Shown here: one piece after another, positions 11,414 to 22,470 of the stretch
How the letters are laid out: the number at the start of each line of letters is the position of its first letter
Position numbering within the stretch: position 1 is the first letter of the stretch
Source: Hemileia vastatrix
Lineage: Eukaryota > Basidiomycota > Pucciniomycetes > Pucciniales > Zaghouaniaceae
Direction of reading: 5' to 3'
Assembly: GCA_030280995.1 (NCBI GenBank)
Contig: JASXTE010000005.1
Span: 24,655,001 to 24,719,000 of the forward strand
DNA length: 64,000 nucleotides
Translations under genes and position numbers: made by a program
Notes under the pieces: generated by a model
The model's database searches: none
What the model was told of the DNA's origin: nothing
Seen by the model: the letters and a program-made list of their open reading frames with translations, nothing else

Positions 11414-12328
11414 AATTTCTTTATTTAAAATTTTCTTTTCTTTTTCTTTCTTTCTTTAAAATCTAAAACACCTATTAAATTTCTTAGCCTTGTTTTCTTT
11501 TTTCTCTCTTCTTTTTTCTTTCTTCTCATTCTATAAAATTTCCTCCAAAACCAACTAAAAATAAAATCAAAATTAAAATTAAATAAAATAAAAATAAAAT
11601 AAATAGAAAAAATATAAATAATAAAATAAAATAAAATAAAATAAAATAAAATAAATAGAATAAACATAAATAATAAAATAAAATAAAAAACTCTTAAATC
11701 TCTCTAAATATTTTCTTTCTTTTCTTTTTCAATTCTTTAAATACATTCTTTTCTTAAATTTAAAATTCTATTCAAAAATTTCTCTTCCAAAAATTTATTC
11801 TCTCTTTTAAAAACCTTCTTTCCTTCGAATCATCAAATCTTGTACGACACGACCATTTCCTCAAACTTAACTTCAACCTCTAAATCTCCCTATAATAATT
11901 CTTCGAAACAAATAATTCTTCTTTTCAAATTCTCTTAAATTCTAAATTCTGTTTTTTTCTTTTCTTTCTTCTTCCTCTCTTTTCAACTAAAATTTCTTAA
12001 AAAAAAAAAAAAAAAAATTAAATCCTCAATTTAACAAACTCATCTCAATCACAAAACCGTTTCTTTTTTTCTCTCTCTTTTCTTACATAAAAAATTTTGC
12101 TTTTAAAACACTAAAACTTCAATCAATTAAACAACCTTTTTCTTTCTTTAAAATTCTTCTTTCAAATTCTAAATTTTTTTATTTTAAACTTCTTTTTTTC
12201 TTTTTCTCTCTCTCTCAAATCTTATAAAATTAATAACATTCACCTACAATAACAAAAATAAAATAAAATAAAATAATATAAAACTAAAATACAATTTTTT
12301 TTCTACTTTTTTACATCTCCTTTTCATT
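11414..12328. other. AT-rich 3' segment of Gypsy-A copy 1
   Basis: Between the pol stop and the end of the antisense gene is about 0.9 kb of pyrimidine-rich (TTTCTTTT) and A-rich DNA with AAATA-type pentamer repeats at about 11570-11690. It separates two convergent genes and would contain both 3' untranslated regions. No further gene is seen. Confidence 0.7.
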
Positions 12329-13280
12329 TCAAATCTTTTCTTTTAATTTCTCTCGAACCAATCTTTTCATTTTCTCCAAAACTACCCTTATCTCCTTCCT
12401 GAATTTCTCAAATACCTCCTCCTCTCCTACCGGAACCACCTCTCCCATCTCCAAGAGCTCCTCTGCCACGTCGAAGGAAGCCGTGTCAATAATTGTGTCG
12501 ACCTCCCCACATAATTCTTCCACAAACCTTACTCGTCGACCTTGACAAGGTTTCTTCGAACACACCTGGTCCAGGGTGTCTTCAGGTTCTTCAATCACTT
12601 CCGTGGCCGGAGGGTTTGCCTCAGTTGGTATAACCGACGCAGGCTCCGCAATCGGCTCTTCAAGGTTATTCGATTTCTAAAACAAAACTAATCAGTAACT
12701 TCATCCTTAAAATAAAACAATTAAAACTTACCTCGAAGATGGGGTCAGGCTCTAAAAATAACCTTGGCGCCACTTCGACCTCTACCTCTCTCTCTTCCTC
12801 GTCGTCCTCGATGACCACCCATTGTTTCTTGGGTGCCCGCCCTGGAACAGGGACTTCATCTTCATCTTCCTCCACCAACTCGTCGATCTCTTCCTCGACA
12901 CCTCGCTTCAAACTTGTGGCCTGGGTTACCCAGGTTGAGATCTCATTGTTTGATTCCTTATCATTTTCCCCCACCAATTGTTCATCTTCAATCGAGACAT
13001 CCCAAATGTCTTCGAACACCTCTTTGGTTTTAGGAATTACCCAAAACTTAGTCTTGGTAAATCACTTTTCGATTTCCGCATTCTTCGTCAACGCATCGCA
13101 CGCCACTCTCCGCCAACGGCAAAACTCGCATTTCTGGCGAGGGCCTCGAGTCGCCGTACTTTCGACACAGTAATACTCCATGCTTTCACAAGCCGTGCAA
13201 GGCTGTGAAAACTGTCGTGTGATCATTCCCCCATCCGCTTTAGGGTGTGGAGGCATAGGTGTGGGAGTGGGGCAGTTCAT
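12329..13280 (-). pseudogene. Antisense accessory gene in Gypsy-A copy 1: Zn2Cys6-like, acidic protein, two exons
   Basis: Reading the minus strand from the ATG at 13280 (MNCPTP, conserved in copy 2), exon 1 is 13280-12732 (183 codons). An intron 12731-12677 follows (55 nt, GTAAGT...TTTAG), then exon 2 12676-12329, in phase, for a 298-residue product. Exon 1 holds six cysteines spaced CX2CX6CX12CX2CX6C (CTAC...KCEFCRWRRVACD), matching the fungal Zn2Cys6 binuclear cluster. It continues with a very acidic region, then a C-terminal alpha-helical basic segment (LEKMKRLVREKLKEK). One TGA (after NAEIEK) corresponds to CGA in copy 2. It lies between pol and the 3' LTR, convergent with pol, so transcription would have to start in or near the 3' LTR. 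A DNA-binding or regulatory role is inferred only from the cysteine pattern. Confidence 0.75.
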
Positions 13281-13392
13281 TAAAAAAAGAGTAATTAAGA
13301 ATTGAGGAAAAAAAATTATTAGAAAAAGGGAAACTAGTGTGGGAAGATGGCTCAAGCTCAACGGAGTTCGCAATTTTTTATACCCGGGCATC

Positions 13393-14146
13393 TGTCATGC
13401 GCCACATGATACTCGAGGCAAAATCAGCTCATTAAATCAATAATATTGAGTCCTAAATCTATACTCGAAGCGCAGGAAGCAATTCTCCATAGCAACTGCG
13501 ATTTTCCTTTGTGTACTTACTATTTAACTGCGCTAGCCTAAAACTCTAAATATAAATTAGTCAATCTCCCAATAGGGTACCTTAGTCCTTTTCAATAAGC
13601 GACGCACAGCGCGAGGTTCAATGAAATAGTACAGTAGTAGTTTTCATTAAAGTTTTGTTAATTAATTAAAAAAGGGGTAAATTGAGCATGGACAGATATT
13701 TAGCGAAGAGGGTCTAAGTGTATGTTAGTAATGGTGCGATGGAAGGGAGGTTAATGCGAGGAGGAACAAAGGATATAAAAGGGGTTGGGTATTTGGTTCG
13801 ATATTCCTTAGAATTAAATTATAAAATCGTATTTACATTAATATTGGTAAATCCTTAAAGTTAAAATCATTGTTATTGTATCTTTCTTTTATTTTCTCAA
13901 TATTCATTTCTAAATCCTAAATCTTTGATTATTGAGTTTCCAACCCTTTGTGAGATTTTAAGAATTACTATTACCTTTGAAACTAGTCTATAATTCTTCT
14001 CGAACAAACCTCAAACCTGTAGCTATTACTTCGAGTGACCTTTGAATCATTTCCTCGAATCATTCCTCTGTTTCGAAGAAGTTTCTAAATCCCTCATCTC
14101 ACTTTCAGGAACATCCTCGACCTTGTGCGTAGGTCGTCTGGTGACA
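13393..14146 (+). repeat. Gypsy-A copy 1 3' LTR
   Basis: 754 bp, TGTCATGCGCC to CTGGTGACA, paired with 5753-6507. The TATAAAA (13774-13780) and the self-priming 13-mer are retained. The duplication AAGAT follows at 14147-14151. Confidence 0.95.
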
Positions 14147-14151
14147 AAGAT

Positions 14152-14430
14152 TTATGTATACATATAAGCTTATGTATGTCAATAATTACTTCATATCACT
14201 TAAGATAAGTATATTGTGACTCCATTAACACCTTAATAAGTAGTATGAGGCTATGGATAAGCTATAAAACTACTATAAGTTATATAATAGAATAATAATT
14301 ATATATATATATAATATAATAATATATATTATTATTTTAACCTTATTTTTAAGATATAAGCTTAATTTACTTAAGGTTATCTTATTTTAAGCATAAGAAG
14401 TACTCAGTCCTAGGGATATCTAGGCTGACA
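14152..14430 (-). repeat. Gypsy-B 5' LTR, second segment
   Basis: Continues the LTR broken at 5752 and matches 630-915. It ends GGCTGACA at 14430, where Harbinger Myb sequence begins. Confidence 0.85.
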
Positions 14431-14662
14431 ACCTTTAACTTTTGATGCTGGGAGCCATCCTACTTTAGTTGAATTTCCAGTACCAAAACAAGAATCATAG
14501 TTAGATTTAGTTTTCATCTAGTTGATAAGAATGAGATGATCATCTTTTTTTAATTTGAATTCCTTTGATTTCTCAGCTGAGAAGGGGAAAAAGTGAGTAG
14601 TGTGATTTGAAAAATAACTAGGGGAAGGCTGCCTTTGAGAAGATCTATGATGATGGGCAATA
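14431..14662 (-). pseudogene. Myb/SANT-like gene exon 1 fragment of H1
   Basis: The minus-strand translation matches exon 1 of the Harbinger Myb gene: RSSQRQPSP, then KKDDHLILIN followed by a TAG where other copies have Trp, then KTKSNYDSCFGT. It stops where Gypsy-B inserted. The normal start ATG is changed to TTG. Non-functional. Confidence 0.75.
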
Positions 14663-15005
14663 TTAAGATAATTAAAGATTAAAAGGAGCAAAAAAAAGTA
14701 GATTAGATAGTGAGGTGTTCTGAATGGAGAGAATGGGAGTTCACAGCATGGTAGAAGGCATACCCAGAGAGTAGTCAAAGATGTGGTTATGAATGAGAGT
14801 ATGTTAAGATGTGGTTGTGACAGAAAGTTGTCCAAAATGTGGTTATGAAAAATTGAGTAAAAAATGTCAGATAAGACCTCAACTTTTAAAATTCAAATGT
14901 CTAATAACCCAACAATTAGCAAAAATAATTGTGGAAGATAATTGGAGTATAAGGATTTTTATACACAATTAATTTAATTGCAAATCGGTCAGCTTTGATA
15001 CCCCC
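14431..15005 (-). mobile_element. Harbinger H1, 5' fragment of the Myb end
   Basis: Contains the Myb-gene upstream region and terminal sequence ending TTTGATACCCCC (15005), followed by TAA. It matches the Myb end of H2, H3, H4 and H5 in inverse or direct orientation. It is cut at 14431 by the Gypsy-B insertion; the rest would lie left of the window. Confidence 0.75.
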
Positions 15006-15035
15006 TAATATGAAAATATAGAATATATATAATAA

Positions 15036-15232
15036 GGGGTATCAATGTTAAAAAATTGAAAATATTTAAAAAAAACTTTGAAGCACAAAAATAAAGTAAC
15101 AAACTTGAGTTTAATAATACATATGAAGGTGTTTTGGGGGATAGATACATCATATATGAGGAAATAGTAATTACTGATTTGGTAGAAAAAAGTGGTAATT
15201 TGAAATGGCATATTTCTATCATTGATAACCGC
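15036..15232. mobile_element. Short Harbinger-type MITE
   Basis: Begins GGGGTATCAATG and ends CATTGATAACCGC, the same terminal inverted repeat as the large Harbinger elements with a few changes. It is flanked by TAA on both sides (15033-15035, 15233-15235), a typical Harbinger TSD. 197 bp with no coding content. Confidence 0.55.
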
Positions 15233-15235
15233 TAA

Positions 15236-15536
15236 TAACATTGATAAATACAAATAATCCTATCATAAATAATTTATATGGGACAGTCAGATCAATACTC
15301 AACCTAAAAATTGTTAACAACAAATGGAATCTGATCTATATTGCCTTGTGTGTTATAGCACAAAGTGACATTATTGTCTCTCACAAAGTGTGAGGCTCCG
15401 CACATGGTAGTCCGAAGTGGAAAAACAGATAGGTAAGAGGACATTGAAACTTTTCAGTGGTTTTCTACTTAAATGAAAATCATATTGCACATTTCATATT
15501 GCTTATTTCAAGATACATAGTTCATAACACATAATG
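15236..15536. other. Spacer with a fragment of an unclassified repeat
   Basis: No gene is seen. Bases 15359-15378 match 24537-24556 exactly in inverted orientation, with weaker similarity around them (GGCTCCGCACA versus TGTGGGGGGCTCC). The two pieces flank Harbinger H2. Confidence 0.4.
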
Positions 15537-15975
15537 CATATTTCATATTTCATATTTCATATTTCATTTTTTATTTTTCATTTTTCATTTTTCATATTTC
15601 ATATTTCATATTTCATATTTCATATTTCATATTTCATATTTCATATTTCATATTTCATATTTCATATTTCATATTTCATATTTCATATTTCATATTTCAT
15701 ATTTCATATTTCATATTTCATATTTCATATTTCATATTTCATATTTCATATTTCATATTTCATATTTCATATTTCATATTTCATATTTCATATTTCATAT
15801 TTCATATTTCATATTTCATATTTCATATTTCATATTTCATATTTCATATTTCATATTTCATATTTCATATTTCATATTTCATATTTCATATTTTATATTT
15901 CATATTTCATACCTCATATTTCATATTTCATATCTCATATTTCATATTTCATATCTCATATTTTATATTTCATAT
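15537..15975. repeat. (CATATTT)n 7-bp microsatellite
   Basis: About 60 consecutive copies of CATATTT with very few variants, mostly at the two ends (TTTTTCA, CATATCT). Open frames across it are artefacts of the 21-nt super-period. Confidence 0.95.
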
Positions 15976-16118
15976 TGCATATGACATATTGGATATTGGA
16001 TATTTGATATTAGATATTGGATATTGGATATTAAAAATTGGATGTTGGATATTGGATAATGAATATTGGATATTGGATATTGGATATTGGATGTTGGATA
16101 TTGGATATTGGATATTTA
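15976..16118. repeat. (GGATATT)n imperfect microsatellite
   Basis: A second heptamer array, GGATATT with variants, continuing directly from the CATATTT block. The change of unit suggests mutation and homogenisation from the neighbouring array. Confidence 0.8.
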
Positions 16119-16324
16119 ATATTGCATATGCATTTTGCGGCTATGATGAATATGCAATATGATTTTCATATTAAATAGCAAAACACTGACAAGATTCATT
16201 GTTCTGTTGCCCTGTTGTTTTTCTACTTTAGACTATTAGGGGGTATCAATGTTCAGGGATCCGCAATAAGAGATCAGAAATTTTTTTTCCCAGGATCAGA
16301 AATTATTTTAAATCATGGAAGATT

Positions 16325-16356
16325 CTTATCCACTAGCCCCGGGGCTAGTGGATAAG
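16325..16356. repeat. Perfect 32-bp subterminal palindrome of H2
   Basis: CTTATCCACTAGCCCC followed at once by its reverse complement, about 86 bp inside the transposase-side end. Near-perfect versions occur at the same place in H3, H4 and H5. A transposase or regulator binding site is a reasonable guess. Confidence 0.85.
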
Positions 16357-16637
16357 GAATCCATCATAATGCATTATTCTGCTTCTTATACCCCAATTTC
16401 TGTTCCTACTTCCTGATCCCAAACTCATCACATCCATGATGGATTTTTAATAAAGTCACATGACTTCAAATTACTGATGCCATCCTTAAGTCTCTCCTCA
16501 CTCTATGCTACTTAATTTTGGTGGGGAAAACTTCAGTTTTTTTTCTATCTACACACCCCAACTTCACATTTGGCGGTGAATTTCCACTTCCCACTCATCA
16601 TCTAAACCTTCTACCAACACCTATACTACTTACAAGA

Positions 16638-17818
16638 ATGAAGCACCTCTCTACTAGACGGCTACCTCACTCCACTATTAATGCTATCACTTTACTTTTA
16701 GTTCTCTACTATAAATCTGACTCTGATTTGGAAGATGCCTTAGCCTAATTGTGTTTTCTTTCCAAAAAGCATTACCTCATTTCCAGGGGGGCAAATCTTT
16801 ATCATGATCCCTGATATGATCTCTGCTCCATTCTCAACATTACCCAACTAAAGTTCACTCAGCTATTTAGAACTTCACCCAATTCTTCCTTCAAAATTTT
16901 TCAACTCATCTCTGAACATTCTATCTTTAATAAAAATTCCCATAACAAACAGCATAATCCTGCCATTCAAATTGCTGTTGCACTATGTTGCTTTGGCTCA
17001 AATGGAAATGGTGCTGCTGTAAGACGTTTAGATAATCTATTTTATGTAGTATATGGTACAGTGATATTATACACCAAGTGATGTATGATTGCTATCCTTT
17101 CCCTCAAGTCTCAAACACTAGCTTGGCCAACTGCAGAACAACAACTTGAATCCTGTCAAGTAATTCAAGCCAAAGTTTTCCCTGGCTGTGTAGGTTTTGT
17201 TGATGGCACAACTATACCTTTATTTCAAAAGCCTGCTCATGATTGGAGCCATTATTTTGAGTGAAAAAGAAGGTTTGCTCAAAATATTCTCCAATTTTTC
17301 ATCATTCATGAACTAAATTTTTATCTTCCTTCTAGATACTCTATTAGGGTTCAACTTATATGTGATTTCAATAAAAAATTTATTGCTTTTCACAGTGGCT
17401 ACCTTGGATCATGTCATCACTCTTCTATCTTCCAAAGAATGAGGATTTCTAAAACCCCAGACTCATACTTTGTTGAATCTCAGTACCTCCTTTCAGACTC
17501 AGCATATGCAAGTAGGAAGTACATTATACCTGCTTTCCGTGGTGCAACCTTAGAAAATGACCCCAAAACTAAATTTAATTATCACCTTGCCCAATCAAGA
17601 GTACAGATTGAACATGCTATAGATTTTTAAAAGGCATGATTTTCTAGTCTTCAGGAGCTCTGAATCCAATTTCAAAAAAAATTGAGATCAAAACTGCAAA
17701 TCATTGGATCATGACTTGCGGTATACTCCACAATATCCTAGCTGATTTAAAGGATGAGTGGAATGATCTTTAAGAAGAAGAGGATCTTGAAACAGCACCA
17801 GATCTCTCCTCCCTTTAA
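16638..17818 (+). pseudogene. PIF/Harbinger transposase of H2 (DDE, several stops)
   Basis: From ATG 16638 one frame runs to about 17630 with stops at 16746, near 16810 (TGA where H5 has CGA), 17082 and 17262; the rest follows after a frame change. The N-terminus (MKHLSTR...LLVLYYKSDSDLEDA) and the middle (AVALCCFGSNGNGAA) match H3 and H5. DDE_4-type catalytic residues are visible: first Asp in FVDGTTIPL, second Asp in LLSDSAYAS, Glu in SRVQIEHA, then a C-terminal helix with GILHNIL. This is the only copy here retaining recognisable sequence around all three catalytic residues. It would cut and paste the element together with the Myb-like partner, but is now disabled. Confidence 0.85.
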
Positions 17819-18289
17819 TCACAAAACATTCAATCAACCAGCATATGATCCATTTTAATGCCAATCACTCTTCAACATTTCACTTCATAACACTTTTAAA
17901 ATTTTATTTTGGTGCTCCCCACATGTCCACTTTGTGTACTTTATTCACTTGGTTTTGTATATTTTTTTTTGAATTTATGGTATGGTGTGTTCTTCCAACA
18001 TTGCCAGACACCTTTTTTTCTCTGTTTAGAATTGTTTTCGGTCATCAACAGTGCACTTGCTGACATTCACAAGGAAGTCTCAAGCACAAGTCCTGTTCTC
18101 CAGGCAAATGCTATCCTCAATCTCACATATCTGGACATGTTGGGCTATTTCCACTTACATCATGCTGCTTTCCACATCATCCAGGCACTCTTTTCCACTA
18201 AATTTGCCTACAAATAAATTTCTTATCTTGCTGCTTCAATCACCTTTGGTCCTACCACTCATCTTTTTATCCTCATCATTAATCAGATC

Positions 18290-19040
18290 AAAAAGGTCTC
18301 CTCTACTTCATCCTATCTCATCATCAGCTTATTTTCTCTATATTAATCCTAGCCCTTCCTTTTTGTCTCCCTCTCTCTCTTGATAGGATCTCCATTCATC
18401 TTTTTTAAATCCTTCTTTAACCTTCTCTCATCTCCTAATCAACCCTCCTCCTTCTACCATTATCTCCCTCACTTAAGCAGCTCTTCATCTCATCTCCCCT
18501 CAAAATGGTCAGGATCTATCCCCTGATTTGATTCCAGTAAAAAAGGTATCCTCTACTTCATTCTATCTCATCATCAGCTTTTTCTCTCTATACTTATCCT
18601 ATCCCTTCCTTTTCCTCTCCCTCTCTTTCTTGATAGGTTCTCCATTCTGCTTCCATAAATCCTTCTTTAACCTTCTCTCATCTCTCAATCAACCCTCCTC
18701 CTCTTCCCATTATCTCCCTCACATATTGGCTCTTTCTCATCTCATCTCCCCTCAAAATTTTCACAATCTATCCCCAGATTTGCTTCGAATAAAAAAGGTA
18801 TCCTCTACTTCATCCTATCTCATCATCAGCTTATTTTTCTATACGAATCATAGCTCTTCCTTTTCCTCTCCCTCTCTCTCTTGATAGGATCTCCATTCTG
18901 CTTCCTTAAATCCTTCTTTAACCTTCTCAAATATCTCAATCCACCCTCCTCCTCCTCCCATTATCTCCCTCACTTTAGCGGCTCTTCCTCATCTCATCTC
19001 CCCTCAAATTTTTCACGATCTATCCCCTGATTTCCTTCCT
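18290..19040 (+). repeat. Three tandem ~250-bp units within the AP-3 delta copy
   Basis: Units begin near 18290, 18540 and 18795. Each runs from AAAAAGGT(C/A)TCCTCTACTTCA through TTGATAGG(A/T)TCTCCATTC to CTCACTT-type and ATCTATCCCC motifs. Each encodes a form of the same adaptin repeat segment (HLISPQ..H.LSPDLL). The triplication is internal to the captured gene. Confidence 0.8.
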
Positions 19041-21301
19041 ATGCTAAAGCATCCTCGTCTCTCCATCAGAAAATGTGACATCCTTATCATGCACAACTTG
19101 GCAAAATTAGACCTCTCATCCTCCTCCTCCTCTTCTTCTTCCCAAAATCCTAACTCTCATTATCCCTTAGATCCTTCAGTTGACTGACTTTGTGAAAAAT
19201 TACTCAATGATGACCTTTCTGTTGTCGCTGCTGCTTTCAGTGTAATCTGTGAGCTCGCTTTGGATGATCCTTATCCATGGCTAGAAGTCTCTCCTGAATT
19301 GTATGATCTGTTGAAACAAGGTAGCAATAATTAGATGATGATCAAAATTATTCAATTGGTATCCCCATTCCTTCCCCACAATACTTTTTTAGGCTTTGAA
19401 GAAAATACTTATCTGTCTCTTTCTTTTTCTTTATCTTACCTTACTTCATGTCTTTAATATCCTCCACCACCAAACTTTTCTCTTCCTACCTTATATATAT
19501 TAGATACCCTTTAGTTTTCTATCCTCATTCCCATTGAGCCCCGGTTAACTAAAAAATTGCTCCCTGCCCTTTCAAACGTCATTTCTACCACAAAAGCCAT
19601 GTCATTTTTAAACGAATGTATCCAAACTGTATTAGCTGGTAAAATTTTGTCTGATCAATCCTTGGAAGCTTACTCTTTGGCTCAAGTATTTGTTGAAAAG
19701 CCTGGCCTCTTCTTAAATGATTAAAATCAAATCCTTTGATATATTTCCTTAATTGCTCTCTTTAAAATTTTACCCTCTCATCTGCACTTACTGGAACCAC
19801 AATTTGAAACAATCTTAGGTCTCGTGGATGATTTGTTTACTAAAATACAAAGCTTTGGATTTGTTACAGAGCATGTCTCATCAATCTACTTTGTATGTGT
19901 CTGTTAAATATCTTGTTTCTCACTTGTATGAAACACCACCTTTTCCATCTGCTATTGCTTCACTAACTCATTTAAACGCATCCTCATCATCTTCTCCCTC
20001 CTTTACTGGAATTCCTTCCATCCAGGAATTGACTGCTCATTGACGTCCTGTAATTAGTGTTATTTTGTCAATTTGTTTGCAATTGACTTACCACAACATT
20101 CCTGATTTTGAATGGTTTATTGATGTGCTAATTCATCAAGCATATCACACTTTCCATTTTGTCCATTTATTTTTCTTTTACAGGTTCTGTTTTAAACTGC
20201 AAAAAGCATTCTATAAATTTAAATTCAGCCAACAGAATTGCTGATTGTTTAGTTGATGTCTGTGAAAGAGTGAAAGACATTAGGGCATATGCAACCAAAA
20301 AAATGCTTGAACTTTCTGAAGACAGTCGTATTCTTTCTTACTTGGCCTCATCATCATCATCATTATTGAAGTCAAGTTCATCGAAGCTCATCAACTTCTG
20401 GATTATTGAAAGCAGCTGGGTGGATATGTGGTGAGTATAGTCATGAATGGTCTGATCTTTGACCCATAATCACTAGTTCTTTTAAAAAAGAAGTTGTCGT
20501 CACTTTTCCAAGCCAAGTTGCAATTGTCTACTTGCACAACAGTTCAAAGGTATTTGACAGGTGGCTAGAAAAACTGGTGAAATCTTGGTATTTAGCTGAT
20601 GAACAAAGTCCTCTTGAAACTGGATTAAGTCAATTGGAGCAAGTCAATAAAGTTTTTGGTGCTATTTCTGTTAGGTGCTCAGAAGTTGTTCAGTTTTTAT
20701 AGCAAAAAGGTGTTACTTTTCATCAAGTTGATGATGCTGAGCTACTCAGTTGTGCAAAAGAATTCTATCACATCATGATTTATCTTAATAAGGAGATGGC
20801 CTCATATACCCCGCCTATGCCATTAAAAAATTAATCATCATGCTTTGAATTATAATTCTTCTGTTCATTCCCATTATCAATCTCTATCCAATTCCAATGG
20901 ATATTGGTTTTCATTTCAGGAAGTTAACTCTTTTGCAACTTCAAACAATGATGAACCAGAAAAATTAAATAATAAAGTGTATGAAGATGATGACCCAGCT
21001 TGTTCTTCAAACCAAACTCCTGAACCCATGAATCCAACTTGGCTTACTGTGTTAAGTAATCTATACTTTTTACATCAACTCAACCAAGTTACCATTAAAG
21101 CTCAAGAACTTATTCAGCCACCTGAAGAACTTTATTTGAGTATCTGGAGCCGATTTTGTCTAGTTTTTTCTTGAGGAGTAGTGAAATTTAGTCTCAAAAA
21201 AAATGCAAGGAGGGTGGGAATAGTGATGTGGATGAATATGGAAGACCTCTGAGTGCTAAGAAGGTTAACAAGGGTGAGTATTTGGTTTCTATTTATGAGG
21301 C

Positions 21302-21302
<1 letters not shown>

Positions 21303-21332
<30 letters not shown>

Positions 21333-21357
21333 AAGAAGAAGAAGAAGAAGAAGAAGA
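21303..21357 (+). repeat. (AAG)n microsatellite in the Lys-rich hinge of the AP-3 delta copy
   Basis: About 18 AAG triplets encoding poly-lysine. A Lys-rich hinge is expected here in AP-3 delta; the length is expanded. Confidence 0.85.
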
Positions 21358-21829
21358 CTGAAAGGTCAAAAACCAGAGTTGAAGGGATGGAAGATAATGG
21401 TCTGGTATTGTCTAGGGTAAAAAGAACAAAAGAAGAAAAGAAATTGTTGGCTTTGGTATGTAATCACTTCAAGTTTAATAATAACAATCATAATGTAGTA
21501 ATAATGCATGATTTTTTGTTAGGCCAAAGCAGAAAGACTTTCACAACATCTGGCTGATCCAAAAAAACCATCAACTTGCTTTAGAATTTGTTTTATCAAA
21601 TTGGTTGCTAAGAAAATATTATATTTTTTCTATCATTAAATATTTTCTTCCAAATTTTTTTTCATTTTTTTTTCTCTTTTATTAGATTTTTTATTTAACT
21701 AAATTATTTTAAATTATTTTTATTATTTTTATTTTTTTAAACTTCCCTTTTTATTTTCCTCTTTTTCAATTTTATTTATTTATTTTAATTTTTTTCATTT
21801 AATTTTTAATTTGTCTCTTCCAATTATTT

Positions 21830-22470
21830 TTTAAAGTTACATCAACATAGATTACTTTTTTATATAATGGTGCATCTGTTTATTATATAAAATAGTAAAA
21901 CTTGATTGGGACTGGTGAAATTAATTGGTTGTAGATATTTTCAATTTTAATTTTTTTTCATTTAATTTTGGATTTGTCTCTTCAAATAATATTTTAAAGT
22001 TACATCAAGATAGATTAATTTTTTATGTAATGGTGCATCTGGCCTTAGGTTTTTCTAATGGGTATTATATAAAATAGGAAAACTTGATTGGGACTGGTGA
22101 AAATAATTGGTTGTAGAAATTTTCAATTTTATTTTTTTTTTCATTTGATTTCTTTGATTCAATAAATTGAAGGTGGGGATATTGCCAAATTTTTATATCA
22201 GACTTAAAAAAAAATTGACTTGAAAATTTAATGATACCCTATCCTTAATTCAATAAAATACAGGGGGGGGGGTATTGACAAATTTTCATATCAGACTTTA
22301 AAAAAAAATTTACTTGAAAATTAGATGATACCCTTTCCTCAATTCAATAAAATGTAAGGGGGAGTATTGCCAAAATTTTCATATAGGACTTGCAAAATTC
22401 TTTACCTGAAAGAATTCTGGTGATACCCGACCCTAAGTTCAATCAAATGCAGGGGTGGGATTGGGAAATT
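21830..22470. repeat. Harbinger Myb-side 3' repeats of H2
   Basis: Two ~150-170-bp direct copies (CTTGATTGGGACTGGTGAAA... TGTAATGGTGCATCTG) at about 21840-22130, then ~95-bp repeats with GGGTATTGCCAAATTTTCATAT and ATGATACCCT motifs to about 22470. Counterparts occur in H3 (44600-45400) and H5 (53830-54270), so they belong to the element family. Confidence 0.7.

Larger units (their letters stand above)
5753..14146 (+). mobile_element. Gypsy-A copy 1: chromovirus with antisense accessory gene
   Basis: Complete element of about 8.4 kb flanked by a 5-bp duplication AAGAT (5748-5752, 14147-14151). It has LTRs 5753-6507 and 13393-14146 (TGTCA...TGACA), gag, pol with C-terminal chromodomain, an AT-rich 3' segment and an antisense gene. 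Pol has several TGA stops and a mutated RT catalytic motif, so it is not autonomous. It sits inside a Gypsy-B LTR and is therefore younger than Gypsy-B. Confidence 0.95.
1..14430 (-). mobile_element. Gypsy-B: internally deleted Ty3/Gypsy retrotransposon (minus strand), interrupted by Gypsy-A copy 1
   Basis: Two LTR copies share sequence throughout (1-630 with 5128-5752, and 630-915 with 14152-14430). They flank an internal region of about 3.9 kb with gag and an integrase tail on the minus strand. Both LTRs end (plus orientation) in GGCTGACA at 915 and 14430, the reverse complement of a TGTCAGCC start. The left LTR runs off the window. Protease, RT, RNase H and the integrase core are missing, so this is a non-autonomous derivative. 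The right LTR is split by a chromovirus at 5753-14146. The sequence right of 14430 is a Harbinger Myb gene, so the element inserted into a Harbinger transposon. Confidence 0.85.
17982..21590 (+). pseudogene. Captured AP-3 complex subunit delta gene (APL5-like) inside H2
   Basis: Conceptual translation in shifting frames follows the adaptin trunk of AP-3 delta in order. Near 18050: ALADIHKEVSSTSPVLQAN and LTYLDMLGY. Near 19200: AAFSVICELALDDPYPWLEV. Near 19330: LLKQGSNN...MMIKIIQL, continuing after an apparent 156-nt intron (19359-19514) as EPRLTKKLLPALSN. Near 20100: NIPDFEWFIDVL. Near 20240: NRIADCLVDVCERVKDIRAY. Near 20650: QVNKVFGAISVRC. Near 21220: a Lys-rich hinge. A clear intron at 21456-21522 (GTATGT...TGTTAG) precedes AKAERLSQHLADPKKPST-like residues. 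AP-3 delta is a vesicle-coat subunit for Golgi/endosome to vacuole transport. Retained introns mean genomic DNA was captured, not a cDNA. Many stops and frameshifts make it a pseudogene. Harbinger sequence shared with H3 ends just before 17982 and resumes near 21600. Confidence 0.85.

Noticed and set aside
12739..13173. Ser/Thr-rich open frames on the plus strand
   Set aside because: Shadow of the antisense Zn2Cys6-like gene, whose frame is conserved between copies and spliced.
15534..16007. 157-codon open frame of a 7-residue repeat (HISYFIF)
   Set aside because: It is the translation of the CATATTT microsatellite; 7-bp units give a 21-nt period in every frame and no stop can arise.
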